Shown here: positions 1 to 7,851 of the stretch, piece after piece | How the letters are laid out: each line of letters starts with the position of its first letter | Numbering within the stretch: the stretch's first letter is position 1 | Assembly (NCBI GenBank): GCA_910577335.1 | Contig: CAJTMJ010000006.1 | Coordinates: 1-64,000 of the forward strand | Length of the DNA: 64,000 bases | Direction: 5' to 3' | From: an uncultured Duncaniella sp. | Lineage (GTDB): Bacteria; Bacteroidota; Bacteroidia; Bacteroidales; Muribaculaceae | Position numbers and translations under genes: made by a program | Notes under the pieces: model-generated | What the model saw: the letters and a program-made list of their open reading frames with translations, nothing else | The model's database searches: none | Told to the model about the DNA's origin: nothing

Positions 1-43
1 ACGAGGGGGTCAATTTTTTCCCGCCGACAGGGGTCAATCTGCA
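1..43. mobile_element. Probable terminus of an IS21-family element (partial, runs off the window)
   Basis: Two direct copies of GGGGTCAAT lie at 6-14 and 30-38, 24 bp apart, separated by a CCCGCCGACA stretch. On the minus strand this reads as repeated ATTGACCCC blocks beginning near TGCAGATTGACCCC. Repeated TTGACCCC-like blocks inside the ends are, from memory, typical of IS21-family (IstA/IstB) termini. The flavodoxin frame on the minus strand enters this sequence and stops at once, as expected for an insertion. The transposase genes would lie outside the window. The family assignment is inference from the terminal pattern only. Confidence 0.5.
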
Positions 44-573
44 CCGACTTTTCCAGTAAGCTGACGAATTTTTGCCAGCGTTTCATCCCTGTAGGTTGAA
101 GCATAGGTGCAGAAAGGAACCACAATTTTATCCTTGAAATCGTAACTTTCCGAAAATGTGTTGATAATCATCGGAGCGGTATGCCACCATACAGGACAGC
201 CAATGAAAACGACATCATAATCATTCCAGTTTTCAACCTTATCCTTTATTGCAGGGCGCGCATTGTTATCCCTCTCTTGTAATGCTACTTCGGTGCATGG
301 AGTGTATTCGGTGGGATAAGGCACAACCGGTTCTATTTCAAACAGAGTGGCATCGGTTTGTTCAGCAATCATTTTTGCCATTCTTTCGGTGGTGCCTCCC
401 CAACTGAAATAAGCGACAAGTATCTTACTGTCCGTTGAAGGCTCAACAGGTGTTCCCGGTTCGGATGGATTTTCAGTTTCCGGTTTGTCGGGATTTTCAG
501 GTTCATCGTTGCCGCATGACATAAAGGTCACGGCACTTACGAACATCAATAGTAGAGTCAGATATTTTTTCAT
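34..573 (-). pseudogene. Flavodoxin-like lipoprotein, C-terminally truncated
   Basis: A secreted or lipid-anchored FMN-binding flavodoxin. The ATG at 573 gives a lipoprotein signal (MKKYLTLLLMF, then a Cys in SCGNDE), a Pro/Glu-rich linker, then the flavodoxin core: VAYFSWGGTTERMA (phosphate-binding loop), IEPVVPYP, FIGCPVWW and PFCTYAST. These are hallmarks of the Bacteroidales flavodoxin-4 type. Family members normally continue for roughly 30 more residues after the TYRDETLAKI helix. Here the frame ends LTGKVGAD, and its last six or so codons and the stop come from the IS21-like end. An in-frame ATG at 579 is an alternative start. The protein is probably damaged, although the FMN loops before the break remain. 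Confidence 0.7.
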
Positions 574-599
574 CGTCATTGAAGTTTTTTTATTTGATG

Positions 600-607
600 C
601 AAAGTTA
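600..607 (-). promoter_or_regulatory. Bacteroidetes -7 promoter element for the flavodoxin gene
   Basis: The minus strand reads TAACTTTG, a match to the Bacteroidetes TAnnTTTG box, about 27 bp upstream of the ATG at 573. Confidence 0.55.
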
Positions 608-750
608 AGGGCATCCCTTTGAGGCATTATTACGATAAATACGGCATAATTTTCAAAAAATTCCGATTAGATAAATTGAGGGGCGCCTGTGGCAAAATAA
701 TTGCCGGCGCCCCTCTCTTCATCTGAATTTGTATTTGCTTGATTAAATTG

Positions 751-2613
751 TCAAAACCTTACCTTAAAGCCGCCCATAGCGGTGAATCCGGGCATTTCAT
801 AACCTCGGTTTATCGTGTAGCGGGCATCGGTTATGTTTTCAAGTCTTGTGAATACCGACACATATCGGCAAATATCCCATGTGACTTTGAGATTGAGCAG
901 GGCATAATCCTGATGCCTTATTCCTTCCGCCACATACAACCCGCCAACGCCCTTGAGATCAGCTCCGATATTGATGAATCGCCACGGCTTCCACTCCACG
1001 CCGAGGAAATATTGATTTTTTGGCGCGCCGGTGAGATTGTCGAGCGACGTATGCAGATAGCTGTATGTCGCCGTGAGCCATAGATTGTCGAGGGGATGGC
1101 TGTGTGCCGAAATCTCTATACCCTTGTTTATGAAACAGCCAGTGTTCTGGTTTTTCATGTCAACCTGCTGTATAAGGTTGTCACCTTTGCTGTAATAGGC
1201 GGTTACCTCCGCAGAGAACCAGCGAGAGAACGATTTGCCAACCGACAGCTCATAGTTCATCATCTTCTCCGGCTGTAAATCGGGGTTTGCCGGACGGTAG
1301 AGATAAAGTTCCCTGAACGACGGATTTCGGTAGCCCATAGCCAGATTGCCTTTAACGGTCAGTCCGTAGCCGGGATTGAGCGAGAAACCGAACTGGGGCA
1401 CCCATTGGGTGTCGAACTTGTCGCTGTTTGCCATGCGCAGACCTCCGTTAAGGTTTATCAGATTGTCAGCGAACATCTGCGAGAGAGTGATGTAAGGGGA
1501 ATATTCAGTTACTGTCTTTCTGCTGATGGTTGACATTGAGCCTTCGGTATGGCTGTTTCCTCCCGATATAGGTATTTCACCCGAATAGGTATCGAAATCA
1601 AAACCGACAGTCGCCGATGCGTTGTGCCACGGCCTGAAGTTCTGATAAAGTATCACTCCCAATCGGTCATCCTTGCTGTGGAAATGGCGTGGATCGTCGA
1701 TGAAATGATTGCCGTAGTTGTAATACACCCGTGCTGTTCCCGATGTTGTGCCGTAATTGTTTGAAACGGTTGCGGCAGCCTCCCCTCTGATAATATTCTG
1801 CTTGTAGATGTCAGTTGATTCCGGATTGGACAGTGTGGGATATATCGGGTCATTACCCCGGAAATTCATCAGTGTGTAGTCGAGGTAGCCGCTCCATTTA
1901 TCGGAGAAGTCATACCCGACTTTCGCATACCCGTCAGCCTGCTTGAAATCGAAATTGTCAACAGTTCCGTCAGTCCGATTGTAGGACAACGACACGAGCG
2001 ATGAAAACTTGCCGTATCTCACGGTGTTCGTAGCCGACGAGAGCCATGTGTTGTAGGAGCCGTACTGTGACTGTATCACGGTTTTGACACCGTTTTCCCT
2101 CGCCGCCTTGGTGATTACGTTTATCGTCCCCGCCATTGCGTTTGAGCCGTACAGCACTGATCCGGGGCCGCGAAGCACCTCCACGCGCTCCACATATTCC
2201 TTGTCGTAGAAATCGGCGATATGATGTGAGTATATTCCGGCAAACTGCGGCTGTCCGTCAACCATCATCAACACGGCACTTGCCCTGTCGCCGCCGACAC
2301 CGCGCAGCTTGATATGTCCTGAACCGCCATTGCTTACTCCGAACCCGAATATGCTGCGCTGCGAAACAAAAAGGCTCGGTACCATACCCGATATTGCCGA
2401 GAGTACCTGTGTCTGTCCGGTTGCTTCAAGCTGCCGGCTGCCAATAACCGATACGGTATAGGGTAAGAGCTTCTGCGGCACTCCGCTGTTGGTGCCGGTC
2501 ACTACCACCTCGTTCAAAACCTTCGTTGTATCAGCAGTTTCGGCTCCCGACAGGTCAAGAGCCGAAACTGACAATACCGAGGCTATGGCTGTTATTATTG
2601 CTATATGCCTCAT
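751..2613 (-). CDS. TonB-dependent outer-membrane receptor
   Basis: A 620-residue outer-membrane active transporter of the siderophore/cobalamin type, not a SusC. After a signal peptide (MRHIAIITAIASVLSVSA) comes a TonB-box-like VLNEVVVTGT. The plug follows (about 35-165, with VERVEVLRGPGSVLYGSNAMAG, cited here only by its core VLRGPGSVLYG), then a 22-strand barrel ending in an aromatic-rich tail (GGFKVRF). The ATG at 2613 is preferred over a TTG five codons upstream, because it gives a clean signal peptide. It starts 7 bp after the DUF362 gene, so the two are probably one operon. The substrate cannot be read from sequence, and no cobalamin riboswitch is visible upstream. Confidence 0.85.
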   Translation of the reverse strand: MRHIAIITAIASVLSVSALDLSGAETADTTKVLNEVVVTGTNSGVPQKLLPYTVSVIGSRQLEATGQTQVLSAISGMVPSLFVSQRSIFGFGVSNGGSGHIKLRGVGGDRASAVLMMVDGQPQFAGIYSHHIADFYDKEYVERVEVLRGPGSVLYGSNAMAGTINVITKAARENGVKTVIQSQYGSYNTWLSSATNTVRYGKFSSLVSLSYNRTDGTVDNFDFKQADGYAKVGYDFSDKWSGYLDYTLMNFRGNDPIYPTLSNPESTDIYKQNIIRGEAAATVSNNYGTTSGTARVYYNYGNHFIDDPRHFHSKDDRLGVILYQNFRPWHNASATVGFDFDTYSGEIPISGGNSHTEGSMSTISRKTVTEYSPYITLSQMFADNLINLNGGLRMANSDKFDTQWVPQFGFSLNPGYGLTVKGNLAMGYRNPSFRELYLYRPANPDLQPEKMMNYELSVGKSFSRWFSAEVTAYYSKGDNLIQQVDMKNQNTGCFINKGIEISAHSHPLDNLWLTATYSYLHTSLDNLTGAPKNQYFLGVEWKPWRFINIGADLKGVGGLYVAEGIRHQDYALLNLKVTWDICRYVSVFTRLENITDARYTINRGYEMPGFTAMGGFKVRF

Positions 2614-2620
2614 AGCGCAT

Positions 2621-3739
2621 TTATTCAACTATTTGCTTTTGTCCGTTGATTATGTATATTCCGGGAGTTAGACTCGAAAGATTGTCGGCATTTGACAGGA
2701 CTTTCACACCGTTCATATCATATACATTGTATTTCTTTATGCCGTCTGCGGCAATGTCGCCGATTCCGCTGCTGTTTGTGACATCTATGAGGTCATAACT
2801 CTTGGTACCTAACCCAATCTGCTCGGCATAGTCAACGATATGTGTACCGTGACGGCTGTCAATACGCTGGATAAGCGGACGGTTGTTGTCGCCGGCGGTA
2901 GGCTCGTGGTTATACACGAGATCAAGACAAGCCTTGTCAAGAGCCACGGGGTCAAGTGAGGCGAGTATTCCGATGTCTTTCATTTCCGGTGCATGAGGAT
3001 GACCGTCGCAGTCGCAATCCACCGACAGATTGTTCATGACGTTTATATAGACGATGCCTTTCTTGCCCTTGAAATAATTATGCACGGACTGTGCGGCACC
3101 TGCCATTGACTCTAAGAACGCATCCTGACCGTGGGGTTGCTGAAAGACGTAGCGGGGATCGGAGTAGGCTCCCGCCGTATGTATCCGGGTTTTGCCGTCA
3201 GGTGTGGCTATACCAATACTCTGGTTTTTAAGGACACCACCGAAACCGCCCATCGCATGACCCTTGAAATGGGCGAGATTTATCATAAAATCGTAATTTG
3301 CAAGGTGGCTGCCAACAAGATTTTCTGCAAACCACTTTGTATCCTGCATGGGAAGGTTCATGCCTCCTTCCTCATCCATAATGTCAACAGTGGCTATCTC
3401 GCCGTAACCTCTTTGCTCTATGGCACGTCGGTGGTTGGCGGTATTTGAACGGTTGCCGCCGTAGGCGGTGTTACATTCCACAAGGGTACCTTTCACATCC
3501 TTGACAAGAGTCCCGATAAGTTCTGGGCGGAGGTGGTTGCTCTGGGCTGATTCCCCGGTGCTGATTTTTACAGCCACGTTGCCTTCGGGGGTGACACCGA
3601 GTGCCTTGAATATGGAAAGCAGTGATTCGGGACTTATCTCCGATGTGAAATAGACCTTTGCCGGTTCGGGCGTAGTCTGCGCCATGCCTGCGGTCAGTGT
3701 CAGGCATACGGCTAATGCTGTTAATGCTCGTTTTATCAT
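2621..3739 (-). CDS. DUF362 family protein with a C-terminal sorting-like domain
   Basis: A secreted 372-residue protein. The start is the ATG at 3739 (MIKRALTALAVCLTLTAGMAQ, signal peptide); a TTG eight codons upstream is less likely. The body matches DUF362 (STGESAQSNHLRPELI, CNTAYGGNR, NLAHFKGHAMGGFGG, DPVALDKACLDLVY). DUF362 proteins often accompany or carry [4Fe-4S] ferredoxin domains, but no ferredoxin cysteine motif is present here. The only cysteine cluster is CDCDGHPH. The last 35 residues (VYDMNGVKVL ... LTPGIYIINGQK) resemble a type A sorting domain of the type IX secretion system. It is the first gene of the operon with the downstream TonB receptor, which suggests a cell-surface role in acquiring a ligand (inference). 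Confidence 0.8.
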   Translation of the reverse strand: MIKRALTALAVCLTLTAGMAQTTPEPAKVYFTSEISPESLLSIFKALGVTPEGNVAVKISTGESAQSNHLRPELIGTLVKDVKGTLVECNTAYGGNRSNTANHRRAIEQRGYGEIATVDIMDEEGGMNLPMQDTKWFAENLVGSHLANYDFMINLAHFKGHAMGGFGGVLKNQSIGIATPDGKTRIHTAGAYSDPRYVFQQPHGQDAFLESMAGAAQSVHNYFKGKKGIVYINVMNNLSVDCDCDGHPHAPEMKDIGILASLDPVALDKACLDLVYNHEPTAGDNNRPLIQRIDSRHGTHIVDYAEQIGLGTKSYDLIDVTNSSGIGDIAADGIKKYNVYDMNGVKVLSNADNLSSLTPGIYIINGQKQIVE

Positions 3740-3888
3740 CGCGGTTATTGTTTTTGTTTGCAAAGTTCTCTATTTGGGAGGTTTTTATCATTATGAAAAT
3801 TTCGGTGTTTGATACCAATATTACCGATAACGGAATTTTTCACATCAAAGTCCGAAAAAAAGACAATCCCACATTGTTATATTAGTGG

Positions 3889-3896
3889 TAATTTTG
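3889..3896 (+). promoter_or_regulatory. -7 promoter element TAATTTTG
   Basis: A TAnnTTTG match 27 bp upstream of the ATG at 3923. The divergent DUF362 operon starts at 3739, and no riboswitch-like structure was seen between them. Confidence 0.55.
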
Positions 3897-3922
3897 CGAA
3901 AATTTAACTTAACAGCAAGTCT

Positions 3923-5191
3923 ATGTTCAAGTTTATAATCACCATATTATGCCTTACGGCTGTGTTGCCTCTCACAGCGCGTCAGACGGATGATGCCATC
4001 ATCGTTGTAAACGGCACAGTCCGCGACAGTGATAATAAAAAGGTTATGGAGAATGTCAGCATCTCAATACCGGGAACCAATATCGGAACGGTGAGCAATG
4101 CCGACGGCACTTTTTCGCTCAAAGTGCCGAAGACCAATATGAATGGCGGGATAAGAGCGGAACAACTCGGCTATCACAGCAGTTTGCTGCCCGTTGACAA
4201 GCTGACTGAAGGCAATCATGAGATAGTCATCTATTTGAAATCTTCCGCAAAGATGCTCAAAGAGGTAATTGTCAGAAGCGGCAAACCGGAGGAAATTGTA
4301 GCGGAGGCTCTCAAGAAAATTCCTGTAAATTATTCGGCGAACAAAAGCCTTTACTCGGCTTTTTATCGTGAAACCGTGCAGAAAGGTAAAAGATATATAG
4401 GTGTGTCAGAGGCTATGGTTGATGTCTATAAGACCCCGTACATACGTCGTGTAAGCAATGGTGAACGTGTGCAGATAAAAAAGGGACGAAGGCTGATAAG
4501 CCATAACAGCCGCGACACTCTTTCTGTGAAAATAGTAGGAGGCCCGACCTTGCCAGTAATTCTTGATTTCGTGAAGAACAGTGACTTTTTATTTGGTTAT
4601 GACGATTTGAAATATTACACTTTCTCAATGGAGAAGCCGGTCAGCATCGACGAGCGTATGCAGTATGTGATACGTTTTACTCCGAAAGTCAAACTTGACT
4701 ATGCCTTGTGTGAGGGTTTACTTTTCATCGACCAAGAATCGCTGTCCATCAGCAAGGCGGAATTTAACCTTGATATGTCCGACAAGGATAAAGCCACCAG
4801 TGCCATTCTTCGTAAAAAGCCGAGAGGTCTAAGGTTCAAACCACAGGAACTGGCTTTTACCGTAACTTATAAACTTGTTGACGGAACTTCTTACCTGAAT
4901 TATATCAGAACTAAAACCCGTTTCAAATGCGACTGGAAACGGAGGCTGTTTTCATCCGGCTATACAACTTATGCGGAAATGGTGATGGTTGACAGGGTGG
5001 ACAATCCTGAAATCGGAATATCCCGAAAACAGGCTTTCGGTAATAATGATATTTTCTATGACAGGGTAGAGAATTATTGGGACTGCGACTTCTGGAATGA
5101 CTACAACATAATAGAGCCTACCGAGTCGTTGGAGAAAGCGGTTGGCAAATTACGGAGGAATAATGCTGCTACAATGGCATTATTCCCTTAA
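3923..5191 (+). CDS. Carboxypeptidase-regulatory-like domain protein
   Basis: A secreted protein of 422 residues. After the signal peptide (MFKFIITILCLTAVLPLTA), residues about 27-115 form a CarboxypepD_reg-like beta-sandwich (VNGTVRDSDNKKVMENVSI, GTVSNADGTFSLKVP), the fold also found at the N-terminus of SusC proteins. A domain of unknown function follows (about 120-420: EVIVRSGKPEEIVAEALKKI, AFYRETVQKG), common in Bacteroidales proteins of this shape. No plug or barrel follows, so it is not a receptor. It probably works in the periplasm or outer membrane. It is a single gene, with the AraC gene 35 bp downstream under its own promoter. The precise function is unknown. Confidence 0.75.
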   Translation: MFKFIITILCLTAVLPLTARQTDDAIIVVNGTVRDSDNKKVMENVSISIPGTNIGTVSNADGTFSLKVPKTNMNGGIRAEQLGYHSSLLPVDKLTEGNHEIVIYLKSSAKMLKEVIVRSGKPEEIVAEALKKIPVNYSANKSLYSAFYRETVQKGKRYIGVSEAMVDVYKTPYIRRVSNGERVQIKKGRRLISHNSRDTLSVKIVGGPTLPVILDFVKNSDFLFGYDDLKYYTFSMEKPVSIDERMQYVIRFTPKVKLDYALCEGLLFIDQESLSISKAEFNLDMSDKDKATSAILRKKPRGLRFKPQELAFTVTYKLVDGTSYLNYIRTKTRFKCDWKRRLFSSGYTTYAEMVMVDRVDNPEIGISRKQAFGNNDIFYDRVENYWDCDFWNDYNIIEPTESLEKAVGKLRRNNAATMALFP

Positions 5192-5198
5192 AAATCAC

Positions 5199-5206
5199 TA
5201 TCTTTG
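5199..5206 (+). promoter_or_regulatory. -7 promoter element TATCTTTG
   Basis: An exact TAnnTTTG match 20 bp before the ATG of the AraC-type regulator at 5227, so the regulator has its own short-leader transcript. Confidence 0.65.
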
Positions 5207-5226
5207 CATTTGAAACAGATACCGCT

Positions 5227-6033
5227 ATGGAGAAAACAAAGGATGTGATAATCACTGAATCGCTTGACGGCCTCGGAACAGATGCCTTCGGAGATTACCT
5301 TGCCCATGCGATATGTCTTGGCGGTTCTTGCAGTTTTGTGTTTAACGATAAGGATTTTGAGCTGCATGAAGGTGATTTGATGATTGTGCGTAAAGGCAAA
5401 CTGATTGAGAAAGTCCGTTATTCTGATGATTTTAAGGTCAAGGTTTTATATGCGACCTCATCATTCATTGAGTTATGCACTCCGATGACCAATTATGGTA
5501 TGCATGGCTCGTTGGCTTTATTCTTCAATCCAGTCATGAAACTTACGCCGGAGCAATATGATTTGTGTGTAAGGGAATTTAAGTGGATTGAATTCCGATT
5601 GAACCAGACAGACAATAATTTTTATATCGAAACTTTGAGAAACGCAGTGCAATCCGCAATACTTGATTTCTTTGAGTTTCATTCCAAAAATTATGGCGAA
5701 AGAAAGCTGTCAACACAGAACGCCATGATAATGGGGAAATTTCTGAATATGCTGGAAAATGGCAGTTATCGAAAGAACAGAGAAGTTTCCTTTTATGCCG
5801 ATGCGTTATGCGTGACTCCCAAATATCTCTCTGAAGTATCTAAGAAGGTCAGCGGTTTTGCAGCTAACTATTGGATTAACCGCTATACGATATTGGATAT
5901 ATCACGGCTGTTAAGGGATAAGTCACTTACTTTCGTACAAATCTCGGATATGTTCGGATTTTCTTCTCCGGCATATTTCAGCCGTTATGTCCAGCATAAT
6001 CTCGGTGTGAACCCGACCGAATACAGGGAATAA
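5227..6033 (+). CDS. AraC-family transcriptional regulator
   Basis: 268 residues. The N-terminal half (about 1-150) is a cupin-like ligand-sensing domain (FELHEGDLMIVRKGKL). The C-terminal half (about 170-268) carries the two helix-turn-helix units of AraC/XylS proteins (VSFYADALCVTPKYLSEV; FVQISDMFGFSSPAYFSRY; then VNPTEYRE). It sits directly upstream of the NTF2-like and cupin-CMD genes in the same orientation, with a terminator and a new promoter between them, so it is a plausible regulator of that pair (inference). The upstream truncated flavodoxin is another typical member of AraC-controlled redox clusters in Bacteroidales. Confidence 0.88.
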   Translation: MEKTKDVIITESLDGLGTDAFGDYLAHAICLGGSCSFVFNDKDFELHEGDLMIVRKGKLIEKVRYSDDFKVKVLYATSSFIELCTPMTNYGMHGSLALFFNPVMKLTPEQYDLCVREFKWIEFRLNQTDNNFYIETLRNAVQSAILDFFEFHSKNYGERKLSTQNAMIMGKFLNMLENGSYRKNREVSFYADALCVTPKYLSEVSKKVSGFAANYWINRYTILDISRLLRDKSLTFVQISDMFGFSSPAYFSRYVQHNLGVNPTEYRE

Positions 6034-6063
6034 CATATTTGAATAACATACAGAGTGCGTTTT

Positions 6064-6095
6064 CGGTAAAAACTGATGTTTTTACCGATTTTTTC
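6064..6095 (+). terminator. Intrinsic terminator after the AraC gene
   Basis: A 9-bp perfect stem, CGGTAAAAA (6064-6072) with TTTTTACCG (6079-6087), followed by ATTTTTTC. Confidence 0.75.
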
Positions 6096-6121
6096 ATATC
6101 ATCAGTTTTCCAAAATCGCAA

Positions 6122-6129
6122 TAATTTTG
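6122..6129 (+). promoter_or_regulatory. -7 promoter element TAATTTTG
   Basis: A TAnnTTTG match 22 bp before the ATG at 6152. It should drive the NTF2-like/cupin-CMD operon. Confidence 0.6.
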
Positions 6130-6151
6130 CTGATAAAAAAGCACCAAAGAT

Positions 6152-6604
6152 ATGAAAGCAAAACTATTATCGCTATTGGTCGTGTTGATTGCCGCAATAA
6201 ATGTCATGGCACAAGACCATAAGGAACAATTATCTCCGGCAGAACAGGAGATGATCAGCCTGTCTAATGACAAATGGCAATGGATGTCGGATAAAAACAT
6301 CGAAAAACTTGCGGATTTATTTCATGACACATCCCAGTTTGTCCACATGGGCGGTTACTGGGGTAAGGAAGCCGAACTGAATACCATCAAGGATGGACAC
6401 ATTTGGTATAAGAAAGCAGAAATACACAGTCAGGAAGTGAAATTCACCGACCACACTGCCACCGTTTACAGCCGGATACATCTTAATTCAGTGGTGGGAG
6501 GCAACGAAGTGAGGTTTCCTTTCATTGTGACAGAGGTGTACGTCAAGGAAAATGGCAAATGGAAACTCTCGTCGCTCGTATTCACTAAAACATTAGGAGA
6601 ATGA
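6152..6604 (+). CDS. Secreted NTF2-like (DUF4440/SnoaL-type) protein
   Basis: 150 residues with a signal peptide (MKAKLLSLLVVLIAAINVMAQ) and an NTF2-like cone fold (MISLSNDKWQWMSDKNIEKLADLF, of which the core is KWQWMSDKNIEKLADLF; FVHMGGYWGKE; FIVTEVYVKENGKWKLSSL). Such proteins bind or isomerise small hydrophobic or aromatic molecules, but no catalytic residue can be assigned. Its TGA overlaps the next ATG by 4 nt (ATGA), indicating translational coupling with the cupin-CMD protein. The two probably act on one periplasmic substrate (inference). Confidence 0.8.
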   Translation: MKAKLLSLLVVLIAAINVMAQDHKEQLSPAEQEMISLSNDKWQWMSDKNIEKLADLFHDTSQFVHMGGYWGKEAELNTIKDGHIWYKKAEIHSQEVKFTDHTATVYSRIHLNSVVGGNEVRFPFIVTEVYVKENGKWKLSSLVFTKTLGE

Positions 6605-7746
6605 AAAAATTTGGTTTCAAAGCTATAATATTCATAATGGCTTTATTTACATCTTTCATAGTTATGGCACAAGACGTTAATACATTCAAACAACCCTATG
6701 AACCCGGAAAGAAGATAACTCCAAATCCGAATTTCACGGGTGAAGCATGGTTACTGCCTTTGAGTGAGCATCCAGAACTGAATGTTCCCATGTTCAATGT
6801 GACATTCGAGCCGGGATGTCGCAACAACTGGCATAAACATAGCGGCGGGCAGATTCTGATTGCAACCGCCGGAATCGGTTACTATCAGGAAAAAGGCAAA
6901 CCTGCCCGCAGGCTTTTCCCCGGCGACATCGTTGAGATAGCCCCTGACGTAGAGCATTGGCATGGAGCCGCACCCGACAGTTGGTTTGCCCATATAGCCA
7001 TAGAGTGTAATCCCGAAACAAATAAAGTTACATGGCTGGATCCGGTAATTGACCAAGACTATATTTCCGCGACAACAAATGCCACATCAAAGTATGAGGA
7101 AGCCAACAAAGTTCTTTCTCCGCGCCAGCAGGCTATCGTGGAAATAGCCTCATATACAGGAAACGGAGATCTGGAACATCTCTCCGCAGCACTCGTAAAA
7201 GGTCTTGATGCAGGAATGACGGTCAATGAGATTTCCGAAATATTAGTGCAGGTGTACGCTTACGCTGGTTTTCCTCGCAGCCTACGGGGAATACAGACTT
7301 TTATGTCGCTTCTTGATGAACGAAAGAGGCGGGGGATAAATGATACAATTGGACGTGAGGCTTCTCCTGTCGCAGACATGACCTGTACCGAAAGATACAA
7401 GATAGGCAAGAAAAATCTTGCAGAACTTACAGGTACTCCTGTTGATACCCCTTTGACCGGATTTTCAGTATTTTCTCCTACTATTGACCGTTTCCTGAAA
7501 GAACATCTTTTTGCGGATATTTTCAACCGAGATTTGCTAACTTGGCAGGAAAGAGAACTTGCAACGGTATCAACGCTTGCAGGTGTCGGGGGTGTGGAAC
7601 CTATGGCGAGAAGTCACATGACGATATGCTTGAATCTTGGCACGACTCCCGACCAACTAAATGCCTTACTCAACATAATTGAAAATAACATCGGAAGACA
7701 AAAAACAGATTCCCTACGGAAGATTATCACGCAACTGGCTAAATAA
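6601..7746 (+). CDS. Secreted cupin / carboxymuconolactone decarboxylase fusion
   Basis: 381 residues with a signal peptide (MKKFGFKAIIFIMALFTSFI ... MAQ). Residues about 45-140 are a cupin with a metal-binding set (NNWHKHSGGQ, then E and H in PDVEHWHG). Two carboxymuconolactone decarboxylase/AhpD-like segments follow: about 165-245 (LSPRQQAIVEIASYTGNGD; EILVQVYAYAGFPRS) and about 275-380 (DLLTWQERELATVSTLAG). The CMD parts lack the AhpD CxxC pair, so peroxiredoxin-type redox chemistry is unlikely. It ends the operon started at 6152. A metal-dependent isomerase, decarboxylase or quinone-related role fits the family, but the substrate is unknown. Confidence 0.85.
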   Translation: MKKFGFKAIIFIMALFTSFIVMAQDVNTFKQPYEPGKKITPNPNFTGEAWLLPLSEHPELNVPMFNVTFEPGCRNNWHKHSGGQILIATAGIGYYQEKGKPARRLFPGDIVEIAPDVEHWHGAAPDSWFAHIAIECNPETNKVTWLDPVIDQDYISATTNATSKYEEANKVLSPRQQAIVEIASYTGNGDLEHLSAALVKGLDAGMTVNEISEILVQVYAYAGFPRSLRGIQTFMSLLDERKRRGINDTIGREASPVADMTCTERYKIGKKNLAELTGTPVDTPLTGFSVFSPTIDRFLKEHLFADIFNRDLLTWQERELATVSTLAGVGGVEPMARSHMTICLNLGTTPDQLNALLNIIENNIGRQKTDSLRKIITQLAK

Positions 7747-7767
7747 TAAGCTAAGTGATATAAACGG

Positions 7768-7790
7768 AAAGGCGGGGAAACCTGCCTTTT
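7768..7790 (+). terminator. Terminator after the cupin-CMD gene
   Basis: AAAGGC (7768-7773) pairs with GCCTTT (7784-7789), with an inner GG/CC pair, ending in TTTT. It marks the end of the chromosomal operon just before the accessory island. Confidence 0.6.
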
Positions 7791-7851
7791 CGTGTCTATA
7801 TACGGCCATCAAATACTTAAATAACAATATGTTTAACTTAATCAAAAATCA

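Noticed and set aside
3740..3922. A cobalamin or other riboswitch upstream of the TonB receptor operon
   Set aside because: No B12-box-like or other conserved aptamer element is visible in this AT-rich gap.
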